Shown here piece after piece: positions 1 to 10,081 of a DNA stretch of 64,000 nucleotides. The notes under the pieces were generated by a model. That model saw nothing but the letters and a program-made list of their open reading frames with translations, made no database searches and was not told the DNA's origin. The first letter of the stretch is position 1; the number at the start of each line of letters is the position of its first letter. Source of the stretch: Cymbomonas tetramitiformis. Its lineage: Eukaryota; Chlorophyta; Pyramimonadophyceae; Pyramimonadales; Pyramimonadaceae. Location: contig LGRX02034764.1 of assembly GCA_001247695.2 (NCBI GenBank), forward strand, positions 25,973 to 89,972, written 5' to 3'. The translations under genes were made by a program, and so were the position numbers.

Positions 1-1234
1 AATGAAAGATCTCGGTCACTCCCAATGTAACAAGGTATAGCCCCACGATTCTCTCTCTGAGATAAAGCGTTTTTCCTGCTACACGTTGCATGATGATGCA
101 GAACATGAGATATAATCCATGAGTGTGAGAGAATTGCATGCATGTATGTCTCACCGTTCTCGAGGTCTGTACTGTTGTGCGCACATGACCATCCACTCTG
201 CTGCTCCACACTTTCCCTGAGCGGTGCACTTCTATTTGCTCGCCAGTCACAATCTTGGAACTCGCGGCCATACACGGTGAATGGTAAAGTGCACACGCTG
301 CCGTCTGCAAGTTGCCGAGGGGCTCCTTTCATGGCATGGAAAGCATCCAAATTGTCAAAATGGTCGGAATTGTTATTGTCAGAACCGTCGGAATCGTCAT
401 TGTCAGAATCGTAATTTCCTTGAACCAGCAGGCTCGAGGACTTTTTCATCTCGAAAGCGTACGTCTCAGGTGAGGGCCCCCTGAACAAGCAACACGACAA
501 GAGAGACACCAACTTAGCTTCGCGCACCATCAAACCCCAACTGAGATCTCACGTAGGCAAGTGCCGTGGAGCAGCAGCAAGCTGTAAGTAAAACAATGCA
601 TTACCAGCGGATTGATCAGACTCAGGTGAAAAGAATCTTCAGCATCAACAGTTCTCACTATGTCAAGGTATCGCTTACGCGAAGGTGATTTGAGACAAAA
701 CTTGTAACTCGTTATTTTGGTCCGTTGACTAAGGACAAAGTGCATGGCGGATGAAGAAATCATCGATCAGATATTTTCATCGTGGTGCAATTTAAATATC
801 CTACGGCTGAAATTTCGATTTATCAACTTCCAAGCCTTCCATACTCAGTCAACGAGTTTTGTCTCAAATCACCTTCGCATAAGCGATACCTTGATGTGTT
901 GATGTGTTGATGTTGGCATGATTGCGCAGTAATAAATACACAATCCAACCTTACCACTAAGATGCCACCTACCCTAGCGATATTCACATTAGTTCCTTAT
1001 CAAGAATCCCGTCGGCAGAGGAGTGCAGGCAAGCTAGGCCCTACTGAGTGTGGACATCGATTAAAGGCCGTCACAAATGAATTGGATGGTGAGGTTTCTC
1101 GACAGTACAGGTTCCCCTCGGTTCAGGCCTTCGCCCCGACCCACCGGTGAAGTTTCCCTTCATTCGGACATTGGGCTCATTTGGACATCGGAGCCTATTG
1201 GTCACTACTGGTTCACAGTGTAAATTGAACAGAT
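1..1234. other. No gene recognised
   Basis: Short open frames occur on both strands, but none shows a known domain or a convincing splice context. A patch near 350-410 repeats a gtcggaat/gtcagaat theme and is low complexity. The only clear structure is the inverted repeat listed separately. Confidence 0.5.
663..894. repeat. 39-bp inverted repeat pair
   Basis: The sequence at 663-701 reappears in reverse complement at 856-894 with a single mismatch. Arms begin TCAAGGTATCGCTTA and are separated by about 154 bp. This could be a small foldback element or the remnant of a MITE. No target-site duplication was found. Confidence 0.75.
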
Positions 1235-1591
1235 CACTCACATAAGGACTTTCCTATGGGATCATGCAGGATCCTGTGGGATTCTGTAGGATCCTGTAGG
1301 ATCCTGTAGGATCCTGTAGGATCCTGCAGAATCCTACGGGATTATATAGGATTCGGTGGCGGTGGCAATATGATCTTAAGGTGGGCTGATAAGTTCCTAC
1401 AGGAAGTTAAGGCAAAAAACATGATCCTACAGGATCCTACAGGATCCTACAGGATCCCACAGGATCCTACAGGATCCTACAGGATCCCACAGGATCCTAC
1501 AGGATCCTACAGGATCCTACAGGATCCCACAGGATCCTACAGGATCCTACAGGATCCTACAGGATCCCACAGGAAAGTCCTTACGTGAGTG
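1235..1591. mobile_element. CACTA-like non-autonomous element (MITE)
   Basis: The ends are inverted repeats: the left end starts CACTCACATAAGGACTTTCC and the right end is its near-perfect complement. GAT flanks both sides (1232-1234 and 1592-1594), a 3-bp duplication as expected for CACTA elements. Inside each end lies an array of a 10-bp unit built on the palindrome AGGATCCT: about 1258-1330 in one orientation and 1422-1572 in the other. Inverted subterminal arrays of this kind are typical of the superfamily. No transposase is present. The repeat leaves a 72-codon frame open, which is not a gene. Confidence 0.75.
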
Positions 1592-1799
1592 GATCCGGAT
1601 TCCGACAGTTCGGAACCGGAACCGGTGTCCACAATGGTTCATATTGCACAGTGTGTGTATGTGCGTTCAAGCACGCAACGCCCAAATTCAATCTGGCTAG
1701 CGTTGAGCAATTCTATTTGTGCGCTTACTATTCTGGGGAATAGTAAGCGAAAAAAATACATTTCAGATGGGCATGCTGAATATGCACATGTGTGGTAAG

Positions 1800-2213
1800 T
1801 ATTGGAATCTGCAAGTGCTGCTGATCAGTTTGGTGTAAAGCATGACTATCTAGACCTTGTACAGTAGTCAGGATGCTCAAACCCTGAAGAAACCCTAAAG
1901 AAACACTGTGGAACCCTTAGATCTAGATCTGTAGATCTGCTGAACTAATCGTGGCCGTCAGATCACTGATGACCATCGGGAAGTGCGTAATGACTCCATC
2001 TGTAGTAGTCAGGAGTGTCACTGCGGTCGGTATGAACACGACAGTGACACGTAGGAGTCTGTTTCGTGAACTTTCACATAAGATCGCCAAATCGCCCAAT
2101 CAGTAATGATGGCGCGCAAATGTTCGTGTCGTTTCGAGCTACGAACTGATATATCTTTTGATAATGAAAGTTTACGCTTGCTTTTGTGTAACCGAAACTC
2201 TCGAATTCCTACA
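1800..2213 (+). repeat. 5' LTR of the copia element
   Basis: It starts TATTGGAATC and ends TTCCTACA, matching the copy at 9396-9809 without a visible difference over 414 bp. The terminal dinucleotides are TA...CA rather than the usual TG...CA. Two direct AGATCT-type repeats sit near 1918-1938. Confidence 0.95.
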
Positions 2214-2228
2214 GGTTTTGGGCCCACT
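2214..2228 (+). promoter_or_regulatory. Primer-binding site, half-tRNA(iMet) type
   Basis: The first internal bases read GGTTTTGGGCCCAC. Drosophila copia and Ty5 prime from an internal fragment of initiator tRNA-Met, and their site begins GGTTATG. The sequence here differs from that at one early position. Assignment is by similarity to that known type; the host tRNA sequence is not in the window. Confidence 0.6.
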
Positions 2229-2293
2229 TACTACACAGTAAGTGTTAACCTACGGTTGTATCACGCAATTTTTTCGCTGCGCGTTTTTCGGAA

Positions 2294-5200
2294 ATGAGTA
2301 TGAGACAAGACAAAGCCAAGCTTGCGGGGCGGACCCCACCAGGACTGGGTGTGGAATCTACTTACGGCGATATCTCGGAAGTGATGTCGGAAGGTGGAAC
2401 TTCAGTTGGGGAGGACTCTGCGGCGTTGACAGCTCTTATCGATGAGCGACAACAACAGCTCTCTGCGCAGCAAGACGCGCGTATAAATGAGCTTATGAAG
2501 ATGGTTCAGGTCCTGGCACAGACCCAGTTCGCTGCGAATCAAAATGTGGGGACGGGAGAAGCTGTTGCGTCTCCTGAGGCCGCGAAATCTGGTATGTCTA
2601 GTTCTGGTATGCACTCTCGCGTTGCGGGTGGTACTGCGAGCGTACCTTTGCCTCCTCTGGCGGAAATGTTGAAGAGTTTCAAGTCTGATCAGCTTTATTC
2701 TGGTCAGGACGCAGAAAATGACAGCAAGTGGCTGGAATTCCGCGGTAAAATTGTGCCATGTTTGCGTCACCGGGCGCTGGCGCTGCTCTTATCTGACGCG
2801 CGCGACTTGGAGGACATCAAGAACGACGAGCACTTCTCTGTGGCAGCGAATCAGTTGTTTCACGACTTTCTGTCGGCCGTGACTTCCAAGACGGCGAATG
2901 CGGTGGTGCAGACGTACAGTGAGGAGGCGAATGGTATATTGGCCTGGCGGCAGTTAGTTAAAATGCGTCGGAGCACGGGCCCTGCGTACTTTGTGAGGCA
3001 GGTCCAGGCTCTGCTTGATGACACGAAGAAGTTTGCATCGCTTGCTAACCCACTGCCGTTCTTTCTGAGTGCGCGGCAACTTCTCGACAGGGTGAAGGAA
3101 TATGCGTGCACGAGCGAATTCCTGCCTACCGGTGAGAAATTTCATGTTGCCAGCCTGGAGGCGGTCTTTGTGGCTATGGTGCTGAAGTTCTTGAACCCGG
3201 CGTATGTTGTGGTACGTTCTATGTACTCCAAGAACAAGATACCGTCGTTCCAGGAACTGAGTGACGCGGTGTGTGACCACTTCGACAACGTTATAGCTAC
3301 TTCAGCGGCAGCTACGGAGACGGGTGCTGGAATCGTGGAGGACAGGCGCAAGCAGGAGGAGCAGAAACGTACTGTGATGCTCAAGAAGGTTCCGTGCCCC
3401 ATATGTCATATGACTGGGCACTCGTCCAAGGAGTGTTTTGTGACTAACGAGGGCAAGCGGGAGGAGTTCCTCAAGAAGAATCCCAAGAGGAGGGACGCGA
3501 TAATGAAGAGGGTCCAGGACTACCAGAAGCATGGGAAGCTACCCAATCGTGCGGCTGCTGTCACTGAAGCTCAGCAGGACCCTGGTGTGGATGCTTCTGG
3601 GGAGGCTCTGTATGCAATCTGTGAGCTGGACAGTGTGGTTACCTGTTTCTCTGAGGACATGCCCCAGTTTATCTCTGGTTACATTGGGGAAGACTATGCT
3701 GGTGTCTCCCTGTACAACTACTATGCAGTTCTGGGTGGACTTACATCTTCTGAGAATTCTTTCCCAGTTGGAGGAGAGGGCCAATCTGTGAGTGGTGTCT
3801 GTCGGTGGAGGTCTGATGCTTCTGTGAGAGGGCACTCTGCATTGAAGAAGCATGGTAAGAGGTCACACCCTTATGTGCCCAACAAGCATCGGTTCTTGTT
3901 GAACAAGCACAAGTACTTTCCGGTGGCTCCAGTGTACGACTCGTTTGTGTACATTGACACTCTGTGCACGGCCCTCCCTGGGAGGAAGCTTGAGCCTACC
4001 CAAGCCCTGTGGGAAGCAGGGAGGGAGCAGCATCTTGGGACTGGATATCAGATATCCCCCAGGCAGCCATGGTACACCACGGATGTCCAAGGTGTGCATA
4101 GCATGTTCATGGGTGGCTCTGTGGAAGTGTCGGACAGGGCATTGAAGGTGCTGGAGGATCATCACTTTCCTGCTGTTGGCAGAGTGGTGTGCCAAGTGAA
4201 GATGGAGTGTGCCAAGCACCTTGTGGCGGAGCAGCACGGTCTACTGCAGCGACTGATTGAGAAGGAGCCGGTCATGGTGCGAGGGTCCTTTGAGAAGTTG
4301 CAGTCATGGGTGACCTTGCTCAGCATGGTCACTCGGGACACGGTGCAGGCGGTTGAGGACTTCTGGACCTTGCTGGGATATGGTTATGAGGATGATTGGG
4401 ACTTTAACTCCTCGTCTGGTGGCAGTGACGGTTCAGATCACAGTGGCTATGACTCTGAAGGCTCTTCTCATCGTGGTGATGACTCTTCGGATCCAGAAGA
4501 CCATACCTCTGGAACCACACCAGATGCCTATGTGGTGCATGGTGTTGAGCAGGTTTCCTTTCAACATGCCTTCTCTTCTCACCCATTGCCTGAGTATGTG
4601 CATGCACTGGGTGGCTCTGATGTCAGTTTCATGACACCTGCAAGGGTTGCTGCTCGCCATCATGCCTGGGCCTGTCACACACTATCTAGACTCGGATGTG
4701 TGCCTGGTTTCAGTGATTCCTCTGACTCGGATGAGGAAGATTATGCGTCAGATACTGTGCCAGCTCTGGAGGATGCCTCTGACTCGGACGAGGAGGATGG
4801 TGAGCACTCATGGCAGCCCTTTGAAGGAGGGGGTATCCCCTCTGATGATTGGGCATCTGGGCTGTTTTACCCTCATTGTGGCGGTGACTCTGGTAACTCC
4901 ATCAGTGCTCTGGATGCAGCTTCTGACACTAGCTCGGATTATGATGGCTATGCTTCGGAGGATATGCCTGATCTGGTGGACGCTTCGGACTCGGACGAGG
5001 AGGACGAGGTGTGCATGTTGCAGCCCCTTGAAGGAGTGGGTGGCATCCCCTCTGATGATTGGGCATCTGGATTGTTCTGTCCATCTCGCAAGAACCGCCT
5101 CTGTGCCAAGGGCGCTGAGCTTGGTACTGGTGCTGATTGGTATGATGATGCGCCTGATCTGGAGGATGGCAGTGGCTCTGATGATGACGAGTCAGGTGAC

Positions 5201-8200
5201 TTACCAGGGGGGCATCCTATATGCACCCCACTTGCCCTGTGTGTTGCATCGGCGCACAGCAGGACTGACACATTCACCGGCGACCTGCCATTGGCTGCAG
5301 GCGGTGGTCAAGTGGCCATGTTGGACAGTGGTGCCTCCAAGCACATATTCAACTCGAGGGCCAGCTTTGGGAGTGACTTTGATGCCACTTCACAGTCTAC
5401 TTTCAGTGTGGTGCAGGCGGGCACTGTCTCATCGGAGGGCAGTGGCACGGTGACCTTTGCCAAGCTGGATGTGCTTACTGGGCGCGCTGTTGGGCTGCAA
5501 TTCACTGGTGCACACTGTATCCCTGGGCAGCCTTTCAATTTGGTGTCAGTGGTGGCGCTTGAGGATGCTGGTTTCAGTGTTGACTTTGGGGCCAGGCGGA
5601 TATCCAGTGAGGGGATAACATTCTCATTCTCCAGGGTTGGCAACCAATACATCATATATGAGGATCGGGTGGCTGGCGCTCTGGATGCATATGTAGCCTG
5701 TGCAGCATACCACGATGACTCTGACCGAGATAAGTCGGACTGGAAGTTTGAGGGGGCTGCAAAGCACATCGAGGAGCATGGGCCGTTCTCTCTGGAACTC
5801 TTTGCCTCTGATGACAACCACATCTTGGGCAGCTATTGCACCGCTGGTCGCTCTTGCTTTGACAGGGACTGGGCAGGTGAGGCGTGCTATGGCAACCCTC
5901 CCTATCAGCATGATATCATCCTGAAGTGCCTGCAGAAGGCACTCAGGGATTTTGATAGGGCACCTCAGTCCACCAGGTTTCTTTTGGTGTTACCCAAGTG
6001 GGAGACTGCAAGCTGGTGGCAGCTTACGTCGCAGTTTGCCATTGTTCATGAGTATCCTGCTGGGGAAACTATATTCTCGGCTCCACTGGATGCATGTTAC
6101 AACGTGGAGCACCTCGAGATGTGTGGAGAAGACAGGGTGTGGGTCAGAGAGACCAAGTGGCCAGTGGTGGTACTGTACAAGGATGGGCATACGGCTATGA
6201 AGATTGACGCCAAGATGCTTGCACATCTTCGACTTGGACATGTTGGCGACATCACCATGCAGGACATGCTGGACGAGGGGGTCCCCATGGGCATCACGGC
6301 TGCGCAGTATGCCAAGAGCCTGGTGCTGCGCTGCTCGGAGAGGTGTGTCTCCTGCAGACTGACCAAGGCCATCAGACCTTCTATGAAGCCTACGGGCAGG
6401 GAGAGGGCTGCGGAGATTGGGTTGTTGGTGTGGTCTGACACCTGTGGGCCTTTCAGGCACAGTGCTGGTGGGTACAGGTGGTTTGTTCTCTTCTTGGATG
6501 ATTGCACATCCTGGTTGTGTGTGTACTTCCTGAAGAGGAAGTCCGACTATCTGGGGGCGCTGGAGGAGTTCCTGGTCGAGGTCAAGAAGCACAGGAGCCG
6601 CATGGGCCTGGAGGAGAAGTACCACATGGTCCTGCACACTGACGGCGACTCGACTATGATTGCTGGGCAGACGCAGCAATACTGCAAGGAGAGAGGCATT
6701 GAGCAACGGCATGGGTCACCATACCTCCACGAGAACCAGTCTCGGGTTGAGAGGTCCCACAGGACGGTGCAGGCCATGGCTCGGGCAATGCTGGTGACCT
6801 CTGGCTTTGGTGTGGAGGTATGGCCGCTATCTGTTCGGCACACCGTGTACACCTTGAACAGGACCTTCCAGCGACCTCTGCACAAGCAGTCCCCCTACTT
6901 CATACTGTATGGGAAACACTATGACCTCTCCCTTCTTCGGGTATTTGGCTGTCTGGCGTATGCCTTTGTGGACCCGGACAGCAGGGAGCATAAGCTCAGT
7001 GACCGAGCGAAGCAGCTCAGGTACGTTGGTCACTCTGAGGTCTCCTCGGCCTACTTACTGTATGATCCTGAGTCCGGCAAGATCGTCAAGTCTGGTATGG
7101 TGAGGTTCCATGAGGCTGTCGACAAGCTGGGCAAGGTGGTCACCACGTGGGATCCTTCAGCAGTGGCCCCACTGAGTACCAACTTCATGGTGACGGTGCT
7201 GGATGCGGAGTATCATGAGGCCCTTCCCAGTGGTTTGGGAGATGATATTCTTGGCATTGGTGCCTATTTACCTGATGAGAGCGACGAGATCTTGGCAGTG
7301 CTGAAGGTGCAGGCTGGCGATATGGTATGCTGGGTGAGCCTCAGAGACTATCTAGATGGCCAGCCCAAGCATATGGGTGCTGTGCGCTCGGCTATGCAAC
7401 ATGGTGACCTCAATGTCGACTACCCACTGTTCACTGAAGTCATGGCAGATGCTGGGAAGGAGGAGCTGGAGGCTGGGATCATATGCGCACGGGCTGTGGG
7501 ACCCAGCTCATTCCCATACTGTGTGATGCTGCTCACAAACTTCACGCACATCGATCTGCCATTGGGTAAGGTACATTTCTCTCCTGAGCACACATGCTTG
7601 GCAGCAGCTGTGAAGGCGTGTGCTGGAGGATCAGTGGATGTGCTGCCACCAGGGGTGACTGAGCCGAAGGGGGTCAAGCAAGCTATGGGGGCGCCAGATG
7701 CTAATGAGTGGATGGAGGCTATCCAGACAGAGCTGGAGGCCCTGGTTACGGTCAAGCGAGCTCTCGAGATGATGGACAAGGAGGATGTGCCCCCTGGGGT
7801 TCACCTGTTGGACATGGCTCTGGTGTTGAAGGTCAAGCTGGACAAGCATAGGCAGTTGCAGAAGCGCAAAGCGAGGGTGTGCGTGAGGGGCAACAAGCAG
7901 GAGTATGGTGTCGACTATTTCGACACCTTTGCCCCGTGCACTCAGTTGTCTTCGGTGAGACTGGTTATCATTCTGGCGCTGAACCTTTCCCTGCAGGTGT
8001 ATCACATGGATGTGGAGACAGCCTTCCTGAACTCGACCCTCGAGGAGGATCTATATGTCCAGCTCCCTAGGGGGCTGGAGTACCAAGGGAGGACGTGTGC
8101 CAAGCTCCTCAAAGCGGTGTATGGCTTGAAGCAAGCGGGCAAAGAGTGGTTTGAGACCAGCGATGCTTTCATCATGGCCTACGACAAAAGGATGAGGCGC

Positions 8201-8968
8201 AGTGATGTTGAACCCTGTCTGTATTTCATCAGGGACTCTGACATCACAGTCATTATTCTGGCATATGTTGATGACTACATTGTGGCCACTGACAGTAGCA
8301 CGTGGTATGACAGCTTCGTGGCAGCCTTCAACTCCCAGTATGCCTGCAAGGACTTGGGTGTTCTGGACCTTGTGATGGGTATTGGTGTGCGCTGGGGCCC
8401 TGGGGTGGCCTATCTCTCCCAAACTGGGTACATCTCCCAGATGATTGACACCTATGGACTCAAGGATGCCAAGCCTGCTAGTCTGCCCATGTCCCCAGGA
8501 TGCTCTCTTACCCCATCTGATGGCAAGGATACCACCATCCCCTTCAGGGGGCTGCTTGGGCAACTGCAGTGGATTGCAAGGTGCTCACGCCCTGACATCA
8601 TGGCAGCTGTATCTGCTCTATCCAGGTTCTGTGCGTCCTATGGCCCAGAGCACTTTGTGGCACTGAAGCAGGTTGTCAGATACCTCAAGGGCACCATACC
8701 ATGGGCTACGAGCTGGTGCTACGAGCAACCTCTTCAGTGCCAAGGGGGCTGGGTCTGGCATGTGGAGCACTACCGATGTGCATATACACTGATGCTGACT
8801 ATGCTGGCTGCAAGACAACGAGAAAGTCCACATCTGGCATTGCTGTCTACCTGTGTGGGAGCTTGCTCATCTTCTCCTCGATCATGCAGAGATGTGTATC
8901 GCTGTCGACTACCGAGGCTGAGATCATTGCCATGTCTGAAGGGGCTCGGGAGATCAAGTACATCATGA
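2294..8968 (+). CDS. Copia Gag-Pol polyprotein with a methyltransferase-like insert
   Basis: This frame encodes Gag and most of Pol. A nucleocapsid zinc knuckle C-x2-C-x4-H-x4-C lies at residues 368-381. Residues about 695-975 are Ser/Asp/Glu-rich and contain a roughly 70-residue imperfect duplication (shared core IPSDDWASGLF). The protease active site is DSG at 1011-1013. Residues about 1158-1270 resemble phage Dam-type adenine methyltransferases, with NPPY at 1201-1204. The integrase zinc module has H1311, H1316, C1351 and C1354. The integrase core triad is D1382, D1450 and E1486, with 35 residues between the last two. RT has Asp1906 in DVETAFLN and the YVDD box at 1991-1994. Homology to copia stops near nucleotide 8697; the remaining C-terminal residues of this frame are out-of-frame read-through. 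The 2,224-codon length is well above a usual copia polyprotein because of the acidic and methyltransferase-like inserts. Confidence 0.95.
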   Translation: MSMRQDKAKLAGRTPPGLGVESTYGDISEVMSEGGTSVGEDSAALTALIDERQQQLSAQQDARINELMKMVQVLAQTQFAANQNVGTGEAVASPEAAKSGMSSSGMHSRVAGGTASVPLPPLAEMLKSFKSDQLYSGQDAENDSKWLEFRGKIVPCLRHRALALLLSDARDLEDIKNDEHFSVAANQLFHDFLSAVTSKTANAVVQTYSEEANGILAWRQLVKMRRSTGPAYFVRQVQALLDDTKKFASLANPLPFFLSARQLLDRVKEYACTSEFLPTGEKFHVASLEAVFVAMVLKFLNPAYVVVRSMYSKNKIPSFQELSDAVCDHFDNVIATSAAATETGAGIVEDRRKQEEQKRTVMLKKVPCPICHMTGHSSKECFVTNEGKREEFLKKNPKRRDAIMKRVQDYQKHGKLPNRAAAVTEAQQDPGVDASGEALYAICELDSVVTCFSEDMPQFISGYIGEDYAGVSLYNYYAVLGGLTSSENSFPVGGEGQSVSGVCRWRSDASVRGHSALKKHGKRSHPYVPNKHRFLLNKHKYFPVAPVYDSFVYIDTLCTALPGRKLEPTQALWEAGREQHLGTGYQISPRQPWYTTDVQGVHSMFMGGSVEVSDRALKVLEDHHFPAVGRVVCQVKMECAKHLVAEQHGLLQRLIEKEPVMVRGSFEKLQSWVTLLSMVTRDTVQAVEDFWTLLGYGYEDDWDFNSSSGGSDGSDHSGYDSEGSSHRGDDSSDPEDHTSGTTPDAYVVHGVEQVSFQHAFSSHPLPEYVHALGGSDVSFMTPARVAARHHAWACHTLSRLGCVPGFSDSSDSDEEDYASDTVPALEDASDSDEEDGEHSWQPFEGGGIPSDDWASGLFYPHCGGDSGNSISALDAASDTSSDYDGYASEDMPDLVDASDSDEEDEVCMLQPLEGVGGIPSDDWASGLFCPSRKNRLCAKGAELGTGADWYDDAPDLEDGSGSDDDESGDLPGGHPICTPLALCVASAHSRTDTFTGDLPLAAGGGQVAMLDSGASKHIFNSRASFGSDFDATSQSTFSVVQAGTVSSEGSGTVTFAKLDVLTGRAVGLQFTGAHCIPGQPFNLVSVVALEDAGFSVDFGARRISSEGITFSFSRVGNQYIIYEDRVAGALDAYVACAAYHDDSDRDKSDWKFEGAAKHIEEHGPFSLELFASDDNHILGSYCTAGRSCFDRDWAGEACYGNPPYQHDIILKCLQKALRDFDRAPQSTRFLLVLPKWETASWWQLTSQFAIVHEYPAGETIFSAPLDACYNVEHLEMCGEDRVWVRETKWPVVVLYKDGHTAMKIDAKMLAHLRLGHVGDITMQDMLDEGVPMGITAAQYAKSLVLRCSERCVSCRLTKAIRPSMKPTGRERAAEIGLLVWSDTCGPFRHSAGGYRWFVLFLDDCTSWLCVYFLKRKSDYLGALEEFLVEVKKHRSRMGLEEKYHMVLHTDGDSTMIAGQTQQYCKERGIEQRHGSPYLHENQSRVERSHRTVQAMARAMLVTSGFGVEVWPLSVRHTVYTLNRTFQRPLHKQSPYFILYGKHYDLSLLRVFGCLAYAFVDPDSREHKLSDRAKQLRYVGHSEVSSAYLLYDPESGKIVKSGMVRFHEAVDKLGKVVTTWDPSAVAPLSTNFMVTVLDAEYHEALPSGLGDDILGIGAYLPDESDEILAVLKVQAGDMVCWVSLRDYLDGQPKHMGAVRSAMQHGDLNVDYPLFTEVMADAGKEELEAGIICARAVGPSSFPYCVMLLTNFTHIDLPLGKVHFSPEHTCLAAAVKACAGGSVDVLPPGVTEPKGVKQAMGAPDANEWMEAIQTELEALVTVKRALEMMDKEDVPPGVHLLDMALVLKVKLDKHRQLQKRKARVCVRGNKQEYGVDYFDTFAPCTQLSSVRLVIILALNLSLQVYHMDVETAFLNSTLEEDLYVQLPRGLEYQGRTCAKLLKAVYGLKQAGKEWFETSDAFIMAYDKRMRRSDVEPCLYFIRDSDITVIILAYVDDYIVATDSSTWYDSFVAAFNSQYACKDLGVLDLVMGIGVRWGPGVAYLSQTGYISQMIDTYGLKDAKPASLPMSPGCSLTPSDGKDTTIPFRGLLGQLQWIARCSRPDIMAAVSALSRFCASYGPEHFVALKQVVRYLKGTIPWATSWCYEQPLQCQGGWVWHVEHYRCAYTLMLTMLAARQRESPHLALLSTCVGACSSSPRSCRDVYRCRLPRLRSLPCLKGLGRSSTS

Positions 8969-9261
8969 ACGTGCTGAATGACTTGGTGGACATCCGCAAC
9001 CCGGTGCCTATGTACTGTGACAATCAAGGGGCCATTCATTTGGCCTCCGATTATGTCAACAACAACAGATCCAAGCACATTGAGGTCAGGAATATGTACA
9101 TCCGAGAATTGGTGAAGTCCGACACAGCGGAAGCCTTGTATGTCTGCTCAGCGGACAACACCTCGGACATCTTCACCAAACCTCTTCCCCTACCACTATT
9201 CCTTAAACACAGGGAAAGCTTGGGGATCATGAAGTTGCAGGACACCACCTCTGAAGACTGA
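8701..9261 (+). CDS. Copia RT tail and RNase H, in the -1 frame
   Basis: This frame completes Pol. It carries the copia RNase H landmarks in order: DADYAG (first Asp), the block SLSTTEAEI (Glu), CDNQGAIHLA (Asp), RSKHIEVR, and the near-terminal NTSDIFTKPL. The upstream frame gives RYLKGT at about 8680-8697 and this one resumes with GYELVL, so one base appears lost or gained within 8690-8705. No slippery heptamer was recognised there, and copia elements do not normally shift frame at this point. A recent mutation or a sequencing error is more likely than programmed frameshifting. The ATG at 8701 is only the first Met of the open frame, not a proposed start. Confidence 0.9.
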   Translation: MGYELVLRATSSVPRGLGLACGALPMCIYTDADYAGCKTTRKSTSGIAVYLCGSLLIFSSIMQRCVSLSTTEAEIIAMSEGAREIKYIMNVLNDLVDIRNPVPMYCDNQGAIHLASDYVNNNRSKHIEVRNMYIRELVKSDTAEALYVCSADNTSDIFTKPLPLPLFLKHRESLGIMKLQDTTSED

Positions 9262-9395
9262 AGACTGAAGGGGGCACCATCCCATACTCTGGAGCTGGAG
9301 GGGCACCATCCCAAGAACTGGATATTGCTGACTGAAGGGGCACCATTCCCAAGAACTGGCAGTAGGACAACTAGACAGTCACCCTTTAGAAGGGG
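9262..9395 (+). repeat. Pre-LTR tandem repeats and polypurine tract
   Basis: Between the Pol stop and the 3' LTR the motif GGGGCACCATCCCAAGAACTG occurs three times in degenerate form, each copy preceded by actgaag or a similar sequence. The segment ends with the purine run agaagggg abutting the LTR, which would prime plus-strand synthesis. Confidence 0.7.
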
Positions 9396-9809
9396 TATTG
9401 GAATCTGCAAGTGCTGCTGATCAGTTTGGTGTAAAGCATGACTATCTAGACCTTGTACAGTAGTCAGGATGCTCAAACCCTGAAGAAACCCTAAAGAAAC
9501 ACTGTGGAACCCTTAGATCTAGATCTGTAGATCTGCTGAACTAATCGTGGCCGTCAGATCACTGATGACCATCGGGAAGTGCGTAATGACTCCATCTGTA
9601 GTAGTCAGGAGTGTCACTGCGGTCGGTATGAACACGACAGTGACACGTAGGAGTCTGTTTCGTGAACTTTCACATAAGATCGCCAAATCGCCCAATCAGT
9701 AATGATGGCGCGCAAATGTTCGTGTCGTTTCGAGCTACGAACTGATATATCTTTTGATAATGAAAGTTTACGCTTGCTTTTGTGTAACCGAAACTCTCGA
9801 ATTCCTACA
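9396..9809 (+). repeat. 3' LTR of the copia element
   Basis: Identical by eye to 1800-2213 and followed directly by the GTAAG target duplication. Confidence 0.95.
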
Positions 9810-10081
9810 GTAAGGTCACACGCCTTGAATATGACCCGAAGATGTTCGGGGGAAATCGCGCGTTCGATATCAATCGATGAATATCGCGCACACACATCGC
9901 TCGATGGCGTGCATGTAGACGTTGATGCCGAGGACCATTTCATGCATGCACAGCAATAGCCATCCTTTCTCGCATACGGTTGTGCCAAAGCTTGGAAATG
10001 ATTGATATGCCATATCACCGGAGCATGAGCACCATCTAGAGGGAAAATACTCCTTGAGCATTATCAGTGCAATATTCTTAC

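Larger units (their letters stand above)
1800..9809 (+). mobile_element. Complete Ty1/copia LTR retrotransposon
   Basis: Two 414-bp LTRs, identical by eye, bound an 8,010-bp element flanked by a perfect 5-bp duplication GTAAG (1795-1799 and 9810-9814). The internal part has a primer-binding site at 2214, a Gag-Pol frame in the copia order PR-IN-RT-RNase H, and a polypurine tract (agaagggg) ending at 9395. Identical LTRs indicate a very recent insertion. The coding region carries one frame change between RT and RNase H, so this copy may not be fully autonomous unless that change is an error or is tolerated. Confidence 0.97.

Noticed and set aside
1370..1588. 72-codon ORF over the decamer repeats
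   Set aside because: It is the translation of a 10-bp tandem array within a CACTA-like MITE.
8690..8705. Programmed -1 frameshift in copia
   Set aside because: No slippery heptamer or downstream structure was recognised, and the site (RT/RNase H border) is not one used by known copia elements.
2402..8833. Numerous antisense ORFs across the copia coding region
   Set aside because: They are shadows of a strongly biased Gag-Pol frame, with no domains of their own.
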